Positions 31,641-40,510 of a stretch of 64,000 bases of DNA are shown piece after piece. The stretch is taken from NCBI GenBank assembly GCA_043798715.1, contig JAZDOK010000066.1, positions 6,867-70,866 on the forward strand, read 5' to 3'. Both the position numbers and the translations under genes were made by a program. The notes under the pieces are model-generated. The model saw nothing but the letters and a program-made list of their open reading frames with translations, had not been told where the DNA came from and did not search any database. Position 1 is the first letter of the stretch, and each line of letters begins with the position of its first letter. Origin of the DNA: JAZDOK01 sp043798715 (GTDB lineage: Bacteria; Vulcanimicrobiota; JAZDOK01).

Positions 31641-32897
31641 ATGAGAGCAAGGTTGAAAATGCAGGTCAATTCACAACTTTCGGACCGCAGGACCCTCGGC
31701 CCCTGGTTTATCATCGAAGGAATCCATTCCTACGCGGTCACCCTCTTTTGCTATGGGTGCTATTTCTATGCCAGCGAGGTTCTTCGAGCCACCGATACAC
31801 AGTGTCTCTGGCTCTCCGCCGGCTGGGGCCTGTGCTATATTTTCCTTTCACTTCTCTCGGGGCACCTCGCGGCGCGCTGGGGCGCCCGGAACATGATTGC
31901 CGGCATGTCGGCCGGGTGCGTCATCACCGCCGCCGGGGGGCTCGTCGTCCTCCACTTTCAAAACATCTGGGTGCTCTTTGCCGCCATGGCCGCCTACAAC
32001 TTCACCAACACGCAGATCTGGCCCGCCCTGGAATCGGCTCTCACCCGAAGTCCGGGACGGATGAAATTATCCAGCCGGATTTCCCGTTTCAACGTCGTCT
32101 GGTCTGTGTCCAGCTCCCTCGCCTACTTCACTTCCGGCCCCATCATGAATCTGGGATGGAGTCTGGTATTCCTTATCCCGGCCGCCTGCGCTCTTATCGC
32201 TACGTTCCTCTCGCTCGGGTGGGCCGTCCCCCAGGATCAGCTTGCCACGGATCATATCACGGAAGATTCCCTGAATCTGAACGAGGGAACCGGAGGTGCT
32301 CCGCGGCGGCGGGCGGGGGTGCTCCTTCTCATGGCCTGGACATCCAACATGCTCGCCTACACGGCCATGAATGTGATTATTCCCGTCATGCCATTTCTAA
32401 CACGCCTGGCGGCTCCGGGAGCCGGGATCTGGACGGCGTCCCTCGGTTCGGTGTGGGGATTTGCGCGCTTCGGCGGATTTCTCCTGAGCCTGTTCTGGAT
32501 GGGGTGGCGATACCGGGCCCGGTGGATGCTGGCCGCTTACGTGCTCCTCTGCACCGGGTTCGCCATGGTGCTCCTGTTCCCCGGAAACCTCACGGCCCTT
32601 CCGGGAGGGCAGGCGCTTTTCGGCCTGGGGGCAGCATTCGTCTATGCCGGTGCCCTGACTTACGCCATGCACTTAAGCTCCGGCTCAAGCGGACATGCCG
32701 GAATTCACGAGGCTCTTATCGGGATGGGAATTACCCTGGGACCTGCGGTCGGCGCGCTGGCGGGAAACGGCAGCCGGAGCCTCTCCAACATCGCCGGAGC
32801 CGTACTGAGCCTGCTGGGGCTTGGGGCTATCGTACTTTTCGTGTTCTGGTATCGCGGAAGACGCGAGGAAAACGGCGCCCAGGTCTCCAGGGAGTAA
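31641..32897 (+). CDS. MFS transporter
   Basis: The 418-residue protein has about 12 membrane helices with the loop after helix 2 reading GHLAARWGARNMIAG (MFS motif A-like) and a central polar loop around residues 195-225. The N-terminal region LGPWFIIEGIHSYAVTLFCY is typical of the sugar-efflux/drug-resistance type, but no substrate can be assigned. The start may be ATG 31641 or the later ATG 31659. It is the last gene of the panC-led run, ending 18 bp before the convergent GGDEF gene. Whether it serves the membrane set or is a passenger is open. Confidence 0.82.
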   Translation: MRARLKMQVNSQLSDRRTLGPWFIIEGIHSYAVTLFCYGCYFYASEVLRATDTQCLWLSAGWGLCYIFLSLLSGHLAARWGARNMIAGMSAGCVITAAGGLVVLHFQNIWVLFAAMAAYNFTNTQIWPALESALTRSPGRMKLSSRISRFNVVWSVSSSLAYFTSGPIMNLGWSLVFLIPAACALIATFLSLGWAVPQDQLATDHITEDSLNLNEGTGGAPRRRAGVLLLMAWTSNMLAYTAMNVIIPVMPFLTRLAAPGAGIWTASLGSVWGFARFGGFLLSLFWMGWRYRARWMLAAYVLLCTGFAMVLLFPGNLTALPGGQALFGLGAAFVYAGALTYAMHLSSGSSGHAGIHEALIGMGITLGPAVGALAGNGSRSLSNIAGAVLSLLGLGAIVLFVFWYRGRREENGAQVSRE

Positions 32898-32915
32898 GGC
32901 CTTCCGGTATTTACG

Positions 32916-34754
32916 TCAGGCCGGGAAGGAGGTGTGGTTACCTCCCTGGGCCAGCGAGCCACTGAGCGCCATCTCGGCCTTCTCCAGGAGTTCATCCTTC
33001 GAGGCGGCGTCCTGGGGAAGGGAGGCCAGGCCGATGCTGACGCTGATCTTGCCTCCCCGCGACGGATCCTGCCCCACGGCCCGCACGGCTATGGCCATGC
33101 GGATGCGCTCTGCGATCAGGATGGCGTTGGCCCGGTTGGACTGGATTAGCAGGACGCCGAAGCGGTCGTTTTCGAGACGGCTGACCACATCGGTCTCCCG
33201 GGTGTGTCCCCGCAGAACCTCGGAAACCTGGAGGAGCGCCTGGTCTCCCATCTCCCGCCCGTAGATTTTATTAAAGTCGGAGAAGTGATCGATGTCTATA
33301 AGAAGGAGGCAGAGGATGTTCTTATATCTCCGGGCCCGCTTGACCTCGTCGGAGATGCGCTCCTGGAAGAAGAATGGATTATAAAGCCCGGTCAGGGAAT
33401 CGGAAATTCCCTGTGAAAGCGCCTTCTGGAATTGCAGCGCGTTTTTGATGGTCCCGGAGGCCACCCTGGCGAAGGCCACCAGTTCCTCCAGATTCTCCTC
33501 CGTGTAGGCCCGCTCCGTGGGCCGGCCCAGGTAGAGGGCGCCGAAAACGTCTCCTCCTATCGCCAGGGGAGCGATCAATACTGATTTTTCATGAGTTAGA
33601 AGAGAGGTGAGTTCTTTTCCGTCTTTTTCTATGCTCGCATTGTCTATCTTCAGGGGTTCGAGCTTCTGGGCGACGTAGCCGACGGCTCCCTCCCCCATTA
33701 CGACACTGAAGCTCCTGAAATAATCAGAGTAAGGGCTGGCCGCAACCTCGGCGAAGAGCGCCCTGTTTTCATTCGGTTCATCGGCGACGAAGAGAATGGC
33801 CGTCTGAGATGGAATGAATTCAAGGAGGTATTCCACCAGCGCGATATAGGCGTCATCAGTCGAAAGCGTAACGTCAAATTTTTCGAAACGTTCGACCAGG
33901 GCGGTCATCAGATTGTTCTTCTTCCTCAGGGCCTCGCTCTCTGCGGCCGAGCGCTGAAGCAGCTCCTTTTCCTTCTGCTGGACGGTCTGCTGGGTCGCCT
34001 GCGCATTGAAGCGGGCCTCGTGCAGGTTCTTTTGAAGGCTTTCTACCTCTTTTACGGAATTTTCGAGCTCCTCATGCAGCTTGTCGAGCTGGTCAACCCG
34101 CTCTTCCAGCTCGTTGAAGACCTCTTTTAATTGCTTCTTGTTGCTTTGGAGTTCCTGGGCCAGCAAGGCCTTTTCCTCCCAGACTTTTCTTTGCTGGTAG
34201 GAGAGGGCCTCTTCATGGGAGGTGGAGAAGGTAAAAAGCCATATGAATAGGACGGCGGTGATGAAGAATATTTTAAAATTGTTGAAAAGCAGATCAGAGG
34301 ACATTCCTCCGGTGCTGATGATATTAAGCCACTGGAGGATGACGATCGGCATGCAGATGACGGCGACGATCAGGATAACCAGGGTGGCGGCGCTGAAGCC
34401 CAGATAGAGCGACGCTTCCAGGACCGGCAGGATGATGGCCAGATAAAAGAAGGCGATGCCGTAATACCAGCTCAACAGGAAACCGATCGAGATGTCAACC
34501 AGGATAAGCAGATAGACGTTGGCCTTCTTGTCCGTCCAGCGGGCCGCATAGAGGCTGGCGATAATTTCATAGATAACAAGGACGACCAGTACCGCCGCCG
34601 GTTGCTCGGAGAAGGGGAAAGGAAGGGGCTTAAGGGTCCTGGCAAAGGAAAACCCCGTAAGAAGCACGCCGAGAAACAAGGAGAACCAACGGAAGATAAC
34701 TATGTATAACCGCAACTTGGGGACGCCCAGGAATTCTCCTTCGGTGGTGTTCAT
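32916..34754 (-). CDS. membrane GAF-GGDEF protein with degenerate GGDEF motif
   Basis: This 612-residue protein has an N-terminal membrane region with about six helices (about 15-175), a long coiled coil (about 185-285), a GAF domain (about 290-440) and a GGDEF-fold domain (about 450-610). At about 526 the active-site loop reads RLENDRF where active diguanylate cyclases have RYGGDEF, so c-di-GMP synthesis is unlikely. The GISDSLTGLYNPFFFQERI opening and IDIDHFSDFN metal segment are kept. It may instead bind GTP or act as a sensory scaffold. It could tune motility, given the PilT pair elsewhere, but that is inference. It is divergent from mfd by 89 bp. Confidence 0.85.
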   Translation of the reverse strand: MNTTEGEFLGVPKLRLYIVIFRWFSLFLGVLLTGFSFARTLKPLPFPFSEQPAAVLVVLVIYEIIASLYAARWTDKKANVYLLILVDISIGFLLSWYYGIAFFYLAIILPVLEASLYLGFSAATLVILIVAVICMPIVILQWLNIISTGGMSSDLLFNNFKIFFITAVLFIWLFTFSTSHEEALSYQQRKVWEEKALLAQELQSNKKQLKEVFNELEERVDQLDKLHEELENSVKEVESLQKNLHEARFNAQATQQTVQQKEKELLQRSAAESEALRKKNNLMTALVERFEKFDVTLSTDDAYIALVEYLLEFIPSQTAILFVADEPNENRALFAEVAASPYSDYFRSFSVVMGEGAVGYVAQKLEPLKIDNASIEKDGKELTSLLTHEKSVLIAPLAIGGDVFGALYLGRPTERAYTEENLEELVAFARVASGTIKNALQFQKALSQGISDSLTGLYNPFFFQERISDEVKRARRYKNILCLLLIDIDHFSDFNKIYGREMGDQALLQVSEVLRGHTRETDVVSRLENDRFGVLLIQSNRANAILIAERIRMAIAVRAVGQDPSRGGKISVSIGLASLPQDAASKDELLEKAEMALSGSLAQGGNHTSFPA

Positions 34755-34843
34755 TACGCTTTTTCTATTCTCCGGAAAACTGCCATTTTCCTCTCCAGAG
34801 AAGCAAAAAGAGGGAAAGAGGATTCGCGGGAGAAATTTTCTTC

Positions 34844-37800
34844 ATGTCCAAAGATTCCGACGGCCCCGGCAATTTCGTCGCCACCTTCATTGAATTTCCC
34901 GGATTTCAGGTTCTGCTTGATAAAATCCGGCGTGGAGAAAACGCTTTCGTCTCGGGGCTCACCAACTCCGCCAAGGGGCTATTTCTGGCGGCGCTCTCGG
35001 GATGCCACCCAGCCCCCATCCTCTGGATCACTCCCTCGGCTGATAAAGCCGAGCGGCTCTGTCAGGAAGCGGCCATGTTCAGCCCTGGTGGCAGGGAAGT
35101 CTGCTGTTTTCCCGAGCGGGAAGAGGCCCTGCCGGACGGGGAAGGACGCGATTCCCTGCGCCTGCGAATTCTCGAGCGGCTGTCCCTGGGAGAAAATCTC
35201 CTGGTCGTCGCCCCGGTCAGGGCACTTTTACAGAAGACTCTCTCGGCCCGGGAGCTTAAGGACAGCACGCTCGTCCTGTCCGAAAAAGAAACTATTGACT
35301 TCGAACGCATCTCTGAACGATTGTCCGCCATGGGATATGGGCGTGTGCCCATGGTGGAAGGCCCTGGAGATTTTGCCCTGCGGGGTTGCATCCTGGATAT
35401 TTTTCCGCCCGCCGGCGAACCCGTCCGCATTGAGTTTCTGGGCGATGAAATCGAACGCATGACCCACTTCGACAGCGCCACCCAGCTTTCCACCAGGATG
35501 ACAGCCTCGGTTCGAATCCTCCCCGCCCGGGAGGAGACGGCCTCCCAGGACGTCGCCGACTACTTCTCCCCGGAAAGCCTCCTGGTGGTGGATGAGGCCT
35601 CCCAGGTCCGCCTTCACCTCCTTGAATACTTCTCGGACTCCGGCGAGATGCCGCCGGACCCGGACGCGATCTGGAACGGGCGGCAGTGCCTCTTTCTCTC
35701 CTCCTGGGGCGGGGAGCATGAGGCGCTCGACTTTCCCTTCGAGGCGGCGGAAAAATTTTCCGGCCGCTGGAGCGAATTCATTTCAGCCGTCAGGTGCTGG
35801 TCACGGGAAGGGAAAAGAGTGGCCATCGTCACCCCCCAGGAAGGCAGGGTCCGGGAACTCCTGGTGCAGGAGGGGGTCAACCCGGTCCTCCCGGGAGAGG
35901 AGAGCGAACTTCTCCCCGGCCGGGTCCAGCTGTTCCGCTCCTCGCTTGAGGAAGGATTCAGCTTCAAACCCCTGGAGATGATCCTGCTCACGGATCGCGA
36001 GATTTTAGGCGCCCCGAGACGCACTCCGAGACGCGCCCCGCCGACGGCGGGGGGCGAAACTCTGCGCCTGGAAGATATCGGGGAGGGCGACCTGGTGGTC
36101 CATCTCCAGTACGGGATCGGGAAATATCTCGGGGTCGGGCAGCTCGAACTGGACGGCGCCCGGATTGACTGCATCATATTGGAATATGCCAAAGGAGATC
36201 GGCTATTCGTCCCCGTTATCCATCTGGATCTTCTCAAGAAGTACAACGGGCTCGAGGGGAAGGGCCCCTCACTTTCCCGCCTGGGGAGCCAGGAGTGGGC
36301 GGCCACAAAAAAGAAAGTAAAGGCCGAGGTTGAGGAGATGGCCCGGGGGCTCCTCGCCCTGTACGCCAGACGGGAAGTAAAGGAGGGATACGCTTTTCTT
36401 CCGGACACGCCATGGCAGGCGGAACTGGAGGCGGCCTTCCCCTACGAGGAGACACCCGATCAGGAAAAGGCCATACGGGAGGCCAAGGCCGACATGGAAA
36501 GGCCGCAACCCATGGACCGCCTCATATGCGGAGACGCCGGATACGGGAAAACAGAGGTGGCCCTCAGGGCCTCCTTTAAAGCAGTGATGAGTGGAAAGCA
36601 GGTGGCCATCCTGGTTCCCACCACCGTGCTCTGTCAGCAGCACTACAACACCTTCCTCGAACGCCTCAGCGCCTACCAGGTGCGGGTCGAAATGCTGAGT
36701 CGTTTTAAGAGCGGCCGGGAGCAGGCGAAGATTATCCGGGAATTGAAAGAAGGAGGAGTTGACATAGTCATCGGAACCCACCGCCTCCTCCAGAAAGATG
36801 TTCAATTCAAGGATCTGGGCCTGGTCATCATTGATGAGGAGCAGCACTTCGGCGTTCAAAATAAGGAGCGTTTAAAAGAGCTGAAAGAGAGCGTGGACGT
36901 GCTGACCCTCACCGCCACACCCATCCCGCGGACCCTCCACATGTCCATCGTCGGCATCCGGGACATGAGCGTCATTGACACGCCGCCCCAGGATCGCCTT
37001 CCCATAAAGACCTCGCTCTTTGAGTGGAGGAGCGAGATTGTCCGGGGGGCCATCTCCCGCGAGCTGGAGCGGGGCGGTCAGGTCTTTGTCGTCCACAACC
37101 GGGTACTGGGCATCGAACGGCTGGCCCAGGAAATACGCCGCCTCTTCCCCCACGCCTCGGTGGCGGTGGCCCACGGGCAGATGGAGGAGGAGACTCTGGA
37201 GCGCGTCATGCTCGACTTCGTCTCCGGGAGGCACGACATCCTGGTATGCACCTGCATCATCGAAAGCGGCCTGGATATTCCGGGGGCCAACACCATCCTT
37301 ATCAGCAACGCCCACACCTTCGGGCTGGCCCAGCTCTATCAACTGCGGGGGCGGGTGGGGCGGGACCGCCACCAGGCCTATGCCTATCTTCTCTACCCTG
37401 AGCGGGATAAACTCTCGGAGATCGCTCTTAAGAGACTGAGTACTCTTCGCGAACTCACCGCCCTGGGTTCCGGGTTTCAGATCGCCTTAAGAGACCTGGA
37501 GATTCGCGGTGCCGGCAACCTGCTGGGTCCAGAGCAGCATGGATTCATCGTGGCCGTCGGCTTCGACCTGTATACCCACCTTCTGGGCGAGGCCGTGAAG
37601 GAACTCAAGGGCGATAAACCCACCGAAGAAAAGCCCTCTCCCTCCCTGGATATACCTCTGCAGGCCTACCTGCCGGATGACTATATCCCGCACGCCGGGA
37701 TGAAACTCAACCTGTACCGGCGACTTTCAGATACGACGGATCTTCCCGGTCTGGATCGCTTCAGGGAAGAGCTGCGGGATCGCTTCGGCCCCCTTCCTTC

Positions 37801-38074
37801 CGAAGCGGAAAATCTGATGCTCCTCATGCGTCTGAAAATACTCTGTGTGGCTGCAGAAGTTCCGAAAGTGAAGTTGAGCGGGGACACTCTGGAAATCCTC
37901 ATGCCCTGGACGCCTTCAATACCAAAGAAAATCCTGGGTAAAATCTCGGAAATCACCCTCCGCCGGGCCTCTTTTGTGCCCCCTCAGCTCATAATCCGGA
38001 ACGCGGCCGCCCTTCCCGACTGGCCGCAGTTACTGGAGTCGGTGCTCACGCTGCTTCTAAAAAAGGGAAATTAA
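34844..38074 (+). CDS. mfd: transcription-repair coupling factor
   Basis: The 1076-residue protein displaces stalled RNA polymerase at DNA damage and recruits UvrA. An N-terminal UvrB-like region (about 10-340), an RNA-polymerase interacting domain from about 415 (GDLVVHLQYGIGKYLGVG), and a RecG-like translocase follow in order. The translocase has Walker A GDAGYGKT (563-570), Walker B DEEQH (664-668) and ATPIPRTLHMS; the C-terminal TRCF domain ends the protein. It is slightly shorter than E. coli Mfd. The hinge before the polymerase-binding domain carries RRTPRRAPPTAGG, encoded by a GC palindrome that also occurs at 16984. The foldase lipoprotein gene follows 49 bp downstream. Confidence 0.96.
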   Translation: MSKDSDGPGNFVATFIEFPGFQVLLDKIRRGENAFVSGLTNSAKGLFLAALSGCHPAPILWITPSADKAERLCQEAAMFSPGGREVCCFPEREEALPDGEGRDSLRLRILERLSLGENLLVVAPVRALLQKTLSARELKDSTLVLSEKETIDFERISERLSAMGYGRVPMVEGPGDFALRGCILDIFPPAGEPVRIEFLGDEIERMTHFDSATQLSTRMTASVRILPAREETASQDVADYFSPESLLVVDEASQVRLHLLEYFSDSGEMPPDPDAIWNGRQCLFLSSWGGEHEALDFPFEAAEKFSGRWSEFISAVRCWSREGKRVAIVTPQEGRVRELLVQEGVNPVLPGEESELLPGRVQLFRSSLEEGFSFKPLEMILLTDREILGAPRRTPRRAPPTAGGETLRLEDIGEGDLVVHLQYGIGKYLGVGQLELDGARIDCIILEYAKGDRLFVPVIHLDLLKKYNGLEGKGPSLSRLGSQEWAATKKKVKAEVEEMARGLLALYARREVKEGYAFLPDTPWQAELEAAFPYEETPDQEKAIREAKADMERPQPMDRLICGDAGYGKTEVALRASFKAVMSGKQVAILVPTTVLCQQHYNTFLERLSAYQVRVEMLSRFKSGREQAKIIRELKEGGVDIVIGTHRLLQKDVQFKDLGLVIIDEEQHFGVQNKERLKELKESVDVLTLTATPIPRTLHMSIVGIRDMSVIDTPPQDRLPIKTSLFEWRSEIVRGAISRELERGGQVFVVHNRVLGIERLAQEIRRLFPHASVAVAHGQMEEETLERVMLDFVSGRHDILVCTCIIESGLDIPGANTILISNAHTFGLAQLYQLRGRVGRDRHQAYAYLLYPERDKLSEIALKRLSTLRELTALGSGFQIALRDLEIRGAGNLLGPEQHGFIVAVGFDLYTHLLGEAVKELKGDKPTEEKPSPSLDIPLQAYLPDDYIPHAGMKLNLYRRLSDTTDLPGLDRFREELRDRFGPLPSEAENLMLLMRLKILCVAAEVPKVKLSGDTLEILMPWTPSIPKKILGKISEITLRRASFVPPQLIIRNAAALPDWPQLLESVLTLLLKKGN
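36036..36052. repeat. GC palindrome inside mfd
   Basis: CCCCGCC-GAC-GGCGGGG lies in frame in the linker before the polymerase-binding domain, next to a short duplicated CGAGACGC. The same core with AAC loop forms the intergenic hairpin at 16984-17010. Confidence 0.5.
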
Positions 38075-38123
38075 GCCGTCCCGTCGAAGCAGGGGCGGCA
38101 GATCAATTGAAAGGAGAAATAAA

Positions 38124-39029
38124 TTGAGAAACAAGGTTTTATCACTCATGGGAGCAGTGGTCACGGTCTTCCTTCTGGCCATCCTGCTCAACGGCTGCAG
38201 CGCCATTTCCAAGCCGGCAGCCATCGTCAACGGCGAAAAAATTTCCAAGGAGGAAGTGGACCAGCAGCTTGAGAAGATGTACGGGAAGGAGACTTTAGAG
38301 CTCCTCATCGGCAAGAAGCTGATCAAACAGAAGGCCGCCAAGGAAGGTATCACGGTCGGACCCAAGGACATCGACGACCGTTTTGAGATGATCAAGATCA
38401 TGGATCCTTTCTTCGAGATTAAGCTCAAATCCAGCAATCTGAGCGCGGATGACATTAAAAAAGATCTGGATATTCCCCTGTATCTGGAAAAGCTGGTGCT
38501 CAAAGGCGCCACTGAGAAGGATCAGAAGGAACTCTATGATCGGATGAAGGACCAGCTGGCTCTGGTGCGGGCCCGCTATATCATCGCCAATACAGAGTCC
38601 CAGGCGAAGGAAATGCTGGCCGAGTTGAACAAGGGCACCGATTTCGCCAAGGTGGCTGAGAAGTCAATCGATCCGGATACCAACACCAAGGGTGGCGACC
38701 TCGGTCTGATGACACGTCAGGCTATGATGGTCAAACTCACCCCGGAGATCGTCACGGTAGCCTTCTCACAGGAACCGGGCAAGATCAGCAAGATCCTCAA
38801 GACCCAGCGTGGATATGCGATTGTCAAGGTGGAAGAAAAGAAGACCTCCTTCCAGGACCTCAGTAACCTGGTGGGCATGGTTTATGCCCAGACAAAGATG
38901 GGCGACTTCCTGAAAAAAATCAAGGACGAAGCCAGCATAACTTATATGATGTTCCAGGATAAAACCCAGAAGGCCGACAACAAGCCCGCGCCGGGCGAGA
39001 AGGAACAGCCTGCACCAACTGGAAAGTAA
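38124..39029 (+). CDS. lipoprotein peptidyl-prolyl isomerase (SurA/PrsA-like, PpiC domain)
   Basis: TTG 38124, after AAAGGAG, starts a 301-residue protein with a lipoprotein signal (LLNGC, Cys about 25) and a SurA-like N-terminal helical domain (IVNGEKISKEEVDQQL). A parvulin domain lies at about 140-245 (ALVRARYIIA, GTDFAKVAEK, GGDLGLMTR). The C-terminal tail is Lys/Pro-rich. It would be anchored in the membrane outside the cytoplasm and assist folding of exported proteins. Parvulin residues of the YxLxHI type are partly replaced (RYIIANTES), so isomerase activity may be weak and chaperone activity dominant. mazG follows 6 bp later. Confidence 0.87.
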   Translation: MRNKVLSLMGAVVTVFLLAILLNGCSAISKPAAIVNGEKISKEEVDQQLEKMYGKETLELLIGKKLIKQKAAKEGITVGPKDIDDRFEMIKIMDPFFEIKLKSSNLSADDIKKDLDIPLYLEKLVLKGATEKDQKELYDRMKDQLALVRARYIIANTESQAKEMLAELNKGTDFAKVAEKSIDPDTNTKGGDLGLMTRQAMMVKLTPEIVTVAFSQEPGKISKILKTQRGYAIVKVEEKKTSFQDLSNLVGMVYAQTKMGDFLKKIKDEASITYMMFQDKTQKADNKPAPGEKEQPAPTGK

Positions 39030-39035
39030 TAGCAG

Positions 39036-39842
39036 GTGGAGTCGTCCTGGGAAAGACTGCTCGGCATCATGCAGACCCTTCGGGGAGAGCCGGGATGTCC
39101 CTGGGATAAGGAGCAGACTCATCAGAGCCTCACTCCCTATCTGGTCGAAGAGACCTACGAGGTTCTCGATGCTATAGAAGACGGAGACCCTTTGCGTTTG
39201 AAGGAGGAGATGGGAGATCTCCTCCTTCAAATTGTTTTTCATGCCCAGATTGCCCGGGAAAACGGTGAATTCGACGCGGACGGCGTCGTCCAGGGCCTCA
39301 ATGAAAAGATGATCAGGCGCCATCCCCATGTTTTTTCCGATGCCCATGTCTCCTCCTCAGCCGAGGTTCTCAGAAACTGGGAAGAGATAAAACTGAGGGA
39401 AAAGGGCGGCAGGAGTCGAAATTCGCTCATGGACGGGATCCCCGCCAGTCTCCCGGCGCTTCTTCAGGCAGAGCGCCTTCAGGGGCGGGCCGCCGAGGTC
39501 GGCTTTGACTGGCCGGATCTTCAGGGCCCCCTGCAGAAAATCCATGAAGAAAGCGGAGAGCTCTGCCGGGCCTGGGAACAAAAGGATCCCGGGAAAGTAC
39601 GCGAGGAGCTTGGCGACCTCCTGTTTGCCGTGGTGAACGTGGGCCGCCGCATGGGGGTAAACTGTGAAGAGGCCCTGCGCCTCTCCTCGAAAAAATTTAT
39701 CGAGCGTTTCCATTTCATAGAGGAAAAGAGCCGTCTCATCGAGAAATCAGTTTCCGATTTGACTCTCGAGGAAATGGATGGCTTCTGGGATGAGGCCAAG
39801 TCCCTCGGGGATTCGGAAAAGAAGAGGAAAGAGCGGGAATAA
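39036..39842 (+). CDS. mazG: nucleoside triphosphate pyrophosphohydrolase
   Basis: The 268 residues contain two MazG domains. The first has GCPWDKEQTHQSLTPYLVEE and metal-binding EETYEVLDAIE plus KEEMGDLLLQ; the second has REELGDLLFAVVNVGRR. The enzyme hydrolyses NTPs to NMP and pyrophosphate, cleaning the nucleotide pool or lowering ppGpp in stress. It starts at GTG 39036, six bases after the lipoprotein gene, without a strong ribosome site, so translational coupling is likely. An exported-protein gene follows after 54 bp. Confidence 0.93.
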   Translation: MESSWERLLGIMQTLRGEPGCPWDKEQTHQSLTPYLVEETYEVLDAIEDGDPLRLKEEMGDLLLQIVFHAQIARENGEFDADGVVQGLNEKMIRRHPHVFSDAHVSSSAEVLRNWEEIKLREKGGRSRNSLMDGIPASLPALLQAERLQGRAAEVGFDWPDLQGPLQKIHEESGELCRAWEQKDPGKVREELGDLLFAVVNVGRRMGVNCEEALRLSSKKFIERFHFIEEKSRLIEKSVSDLTLEEMDGFWDEAKSLGDSEKKRKERE

Positions 39843-39896
39843 CCGCGTTATTCCCACTGGTTTCCCGAATCGGGATTATAAAACGGAGGTGTTCAA

Positions 39897-40403
39897 GTGA
39901 AGAAGTTTGTCCTGTTCCTGATGGTTGCCCTTCTGGTCGTGGTCCTGCCCGCCTCGGCGGCGAAGCAGTCTTTCCCATCGGGCATGACGATGCAAGTCCC
40001 TTCCGACTGGACGAGCGATCCGAATGGTGCCCAGGCAAGTAAAGTCGCCATCCTGCTCGTCAACTCGACGGGTGCCGCCATAACCGTCACGTTGAGCCGG
40101 TCGGGGGACATGACCCTTGAGAAATACAAAGACTCCCAGATGCTGGCTTTAAAAAAGGACCAAGCCCTTAAATTGAAACTTCTGCAGGCGGTCACGATCG
40201 CGAAGACCAAGTGGTACAAGATGATATTTGAGTTTACTCGGGCTCAGGACAACGTTAAAATGGGAGCCGCTCAGTTTTTCACGTTCAAGAACCACATCCA
40301 ATACCAAATCACCTATGCGGCGCCGCTCAGCCTTTATTCACAGTGCTATGGCTCGGCGGAGCGCATGATATATACCTTCACCTTCCCCACCCAGAAAATA
40401 TAG
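39897..40403 (+). CDS. small exported protein, unknown (DcrB/PsbP-like in shape)
   Basis: This 168-residue protein has a signal peptide (about 1-21, ending PASA) and a compact domain with SFPSGMTMQVPSDWTSD, followed by alternating strands and a helix. The pattern 'exported, ~150 residues, x-PxxW at the start of the domain' is shared with the DcrB/PsbP-like fold. That is a resemblance in outline, not a family match. GTG 39897 follows GGAGGTGTTCAA. It is between mazG and enolase on the same strand, with 107 bp before eno. Function unknown. Confidence 0.6.
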   Translation: MKKFVLFLMVALLVVVLPASAAKQSFPSGMTMQVPSDWTSDPNGAQASKVAILLVNSTGAAITVTLSRSGDMTLEKYKDSQMLALKKDQALKLKLLQAVTIAKTKWYKMIFEFTRAQDNVKMGAAQFFTFKNHIQYQITYAAPLSLYSQCYGSAERMIYTFTFPTQKI

Positions 40404-40510
40404 CCGGACAATTTCCGCAGAATAAGCGCGCCAGGAGCTGATGGGCCTTCCGGGGTAATTCAGCCCTGGAGTTTCATGTCTGTCAAAGCAGAAAACAGGA
40501 GGAAACAATC

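Noticed and set aside
31748..32965. 405-residue frame overlapping the MFS gene on the same strand
   Set aside because: It is Arg/His/Pro-rich with no membrane helices, while the alternative frame encodes a clear 12-helix transporter.
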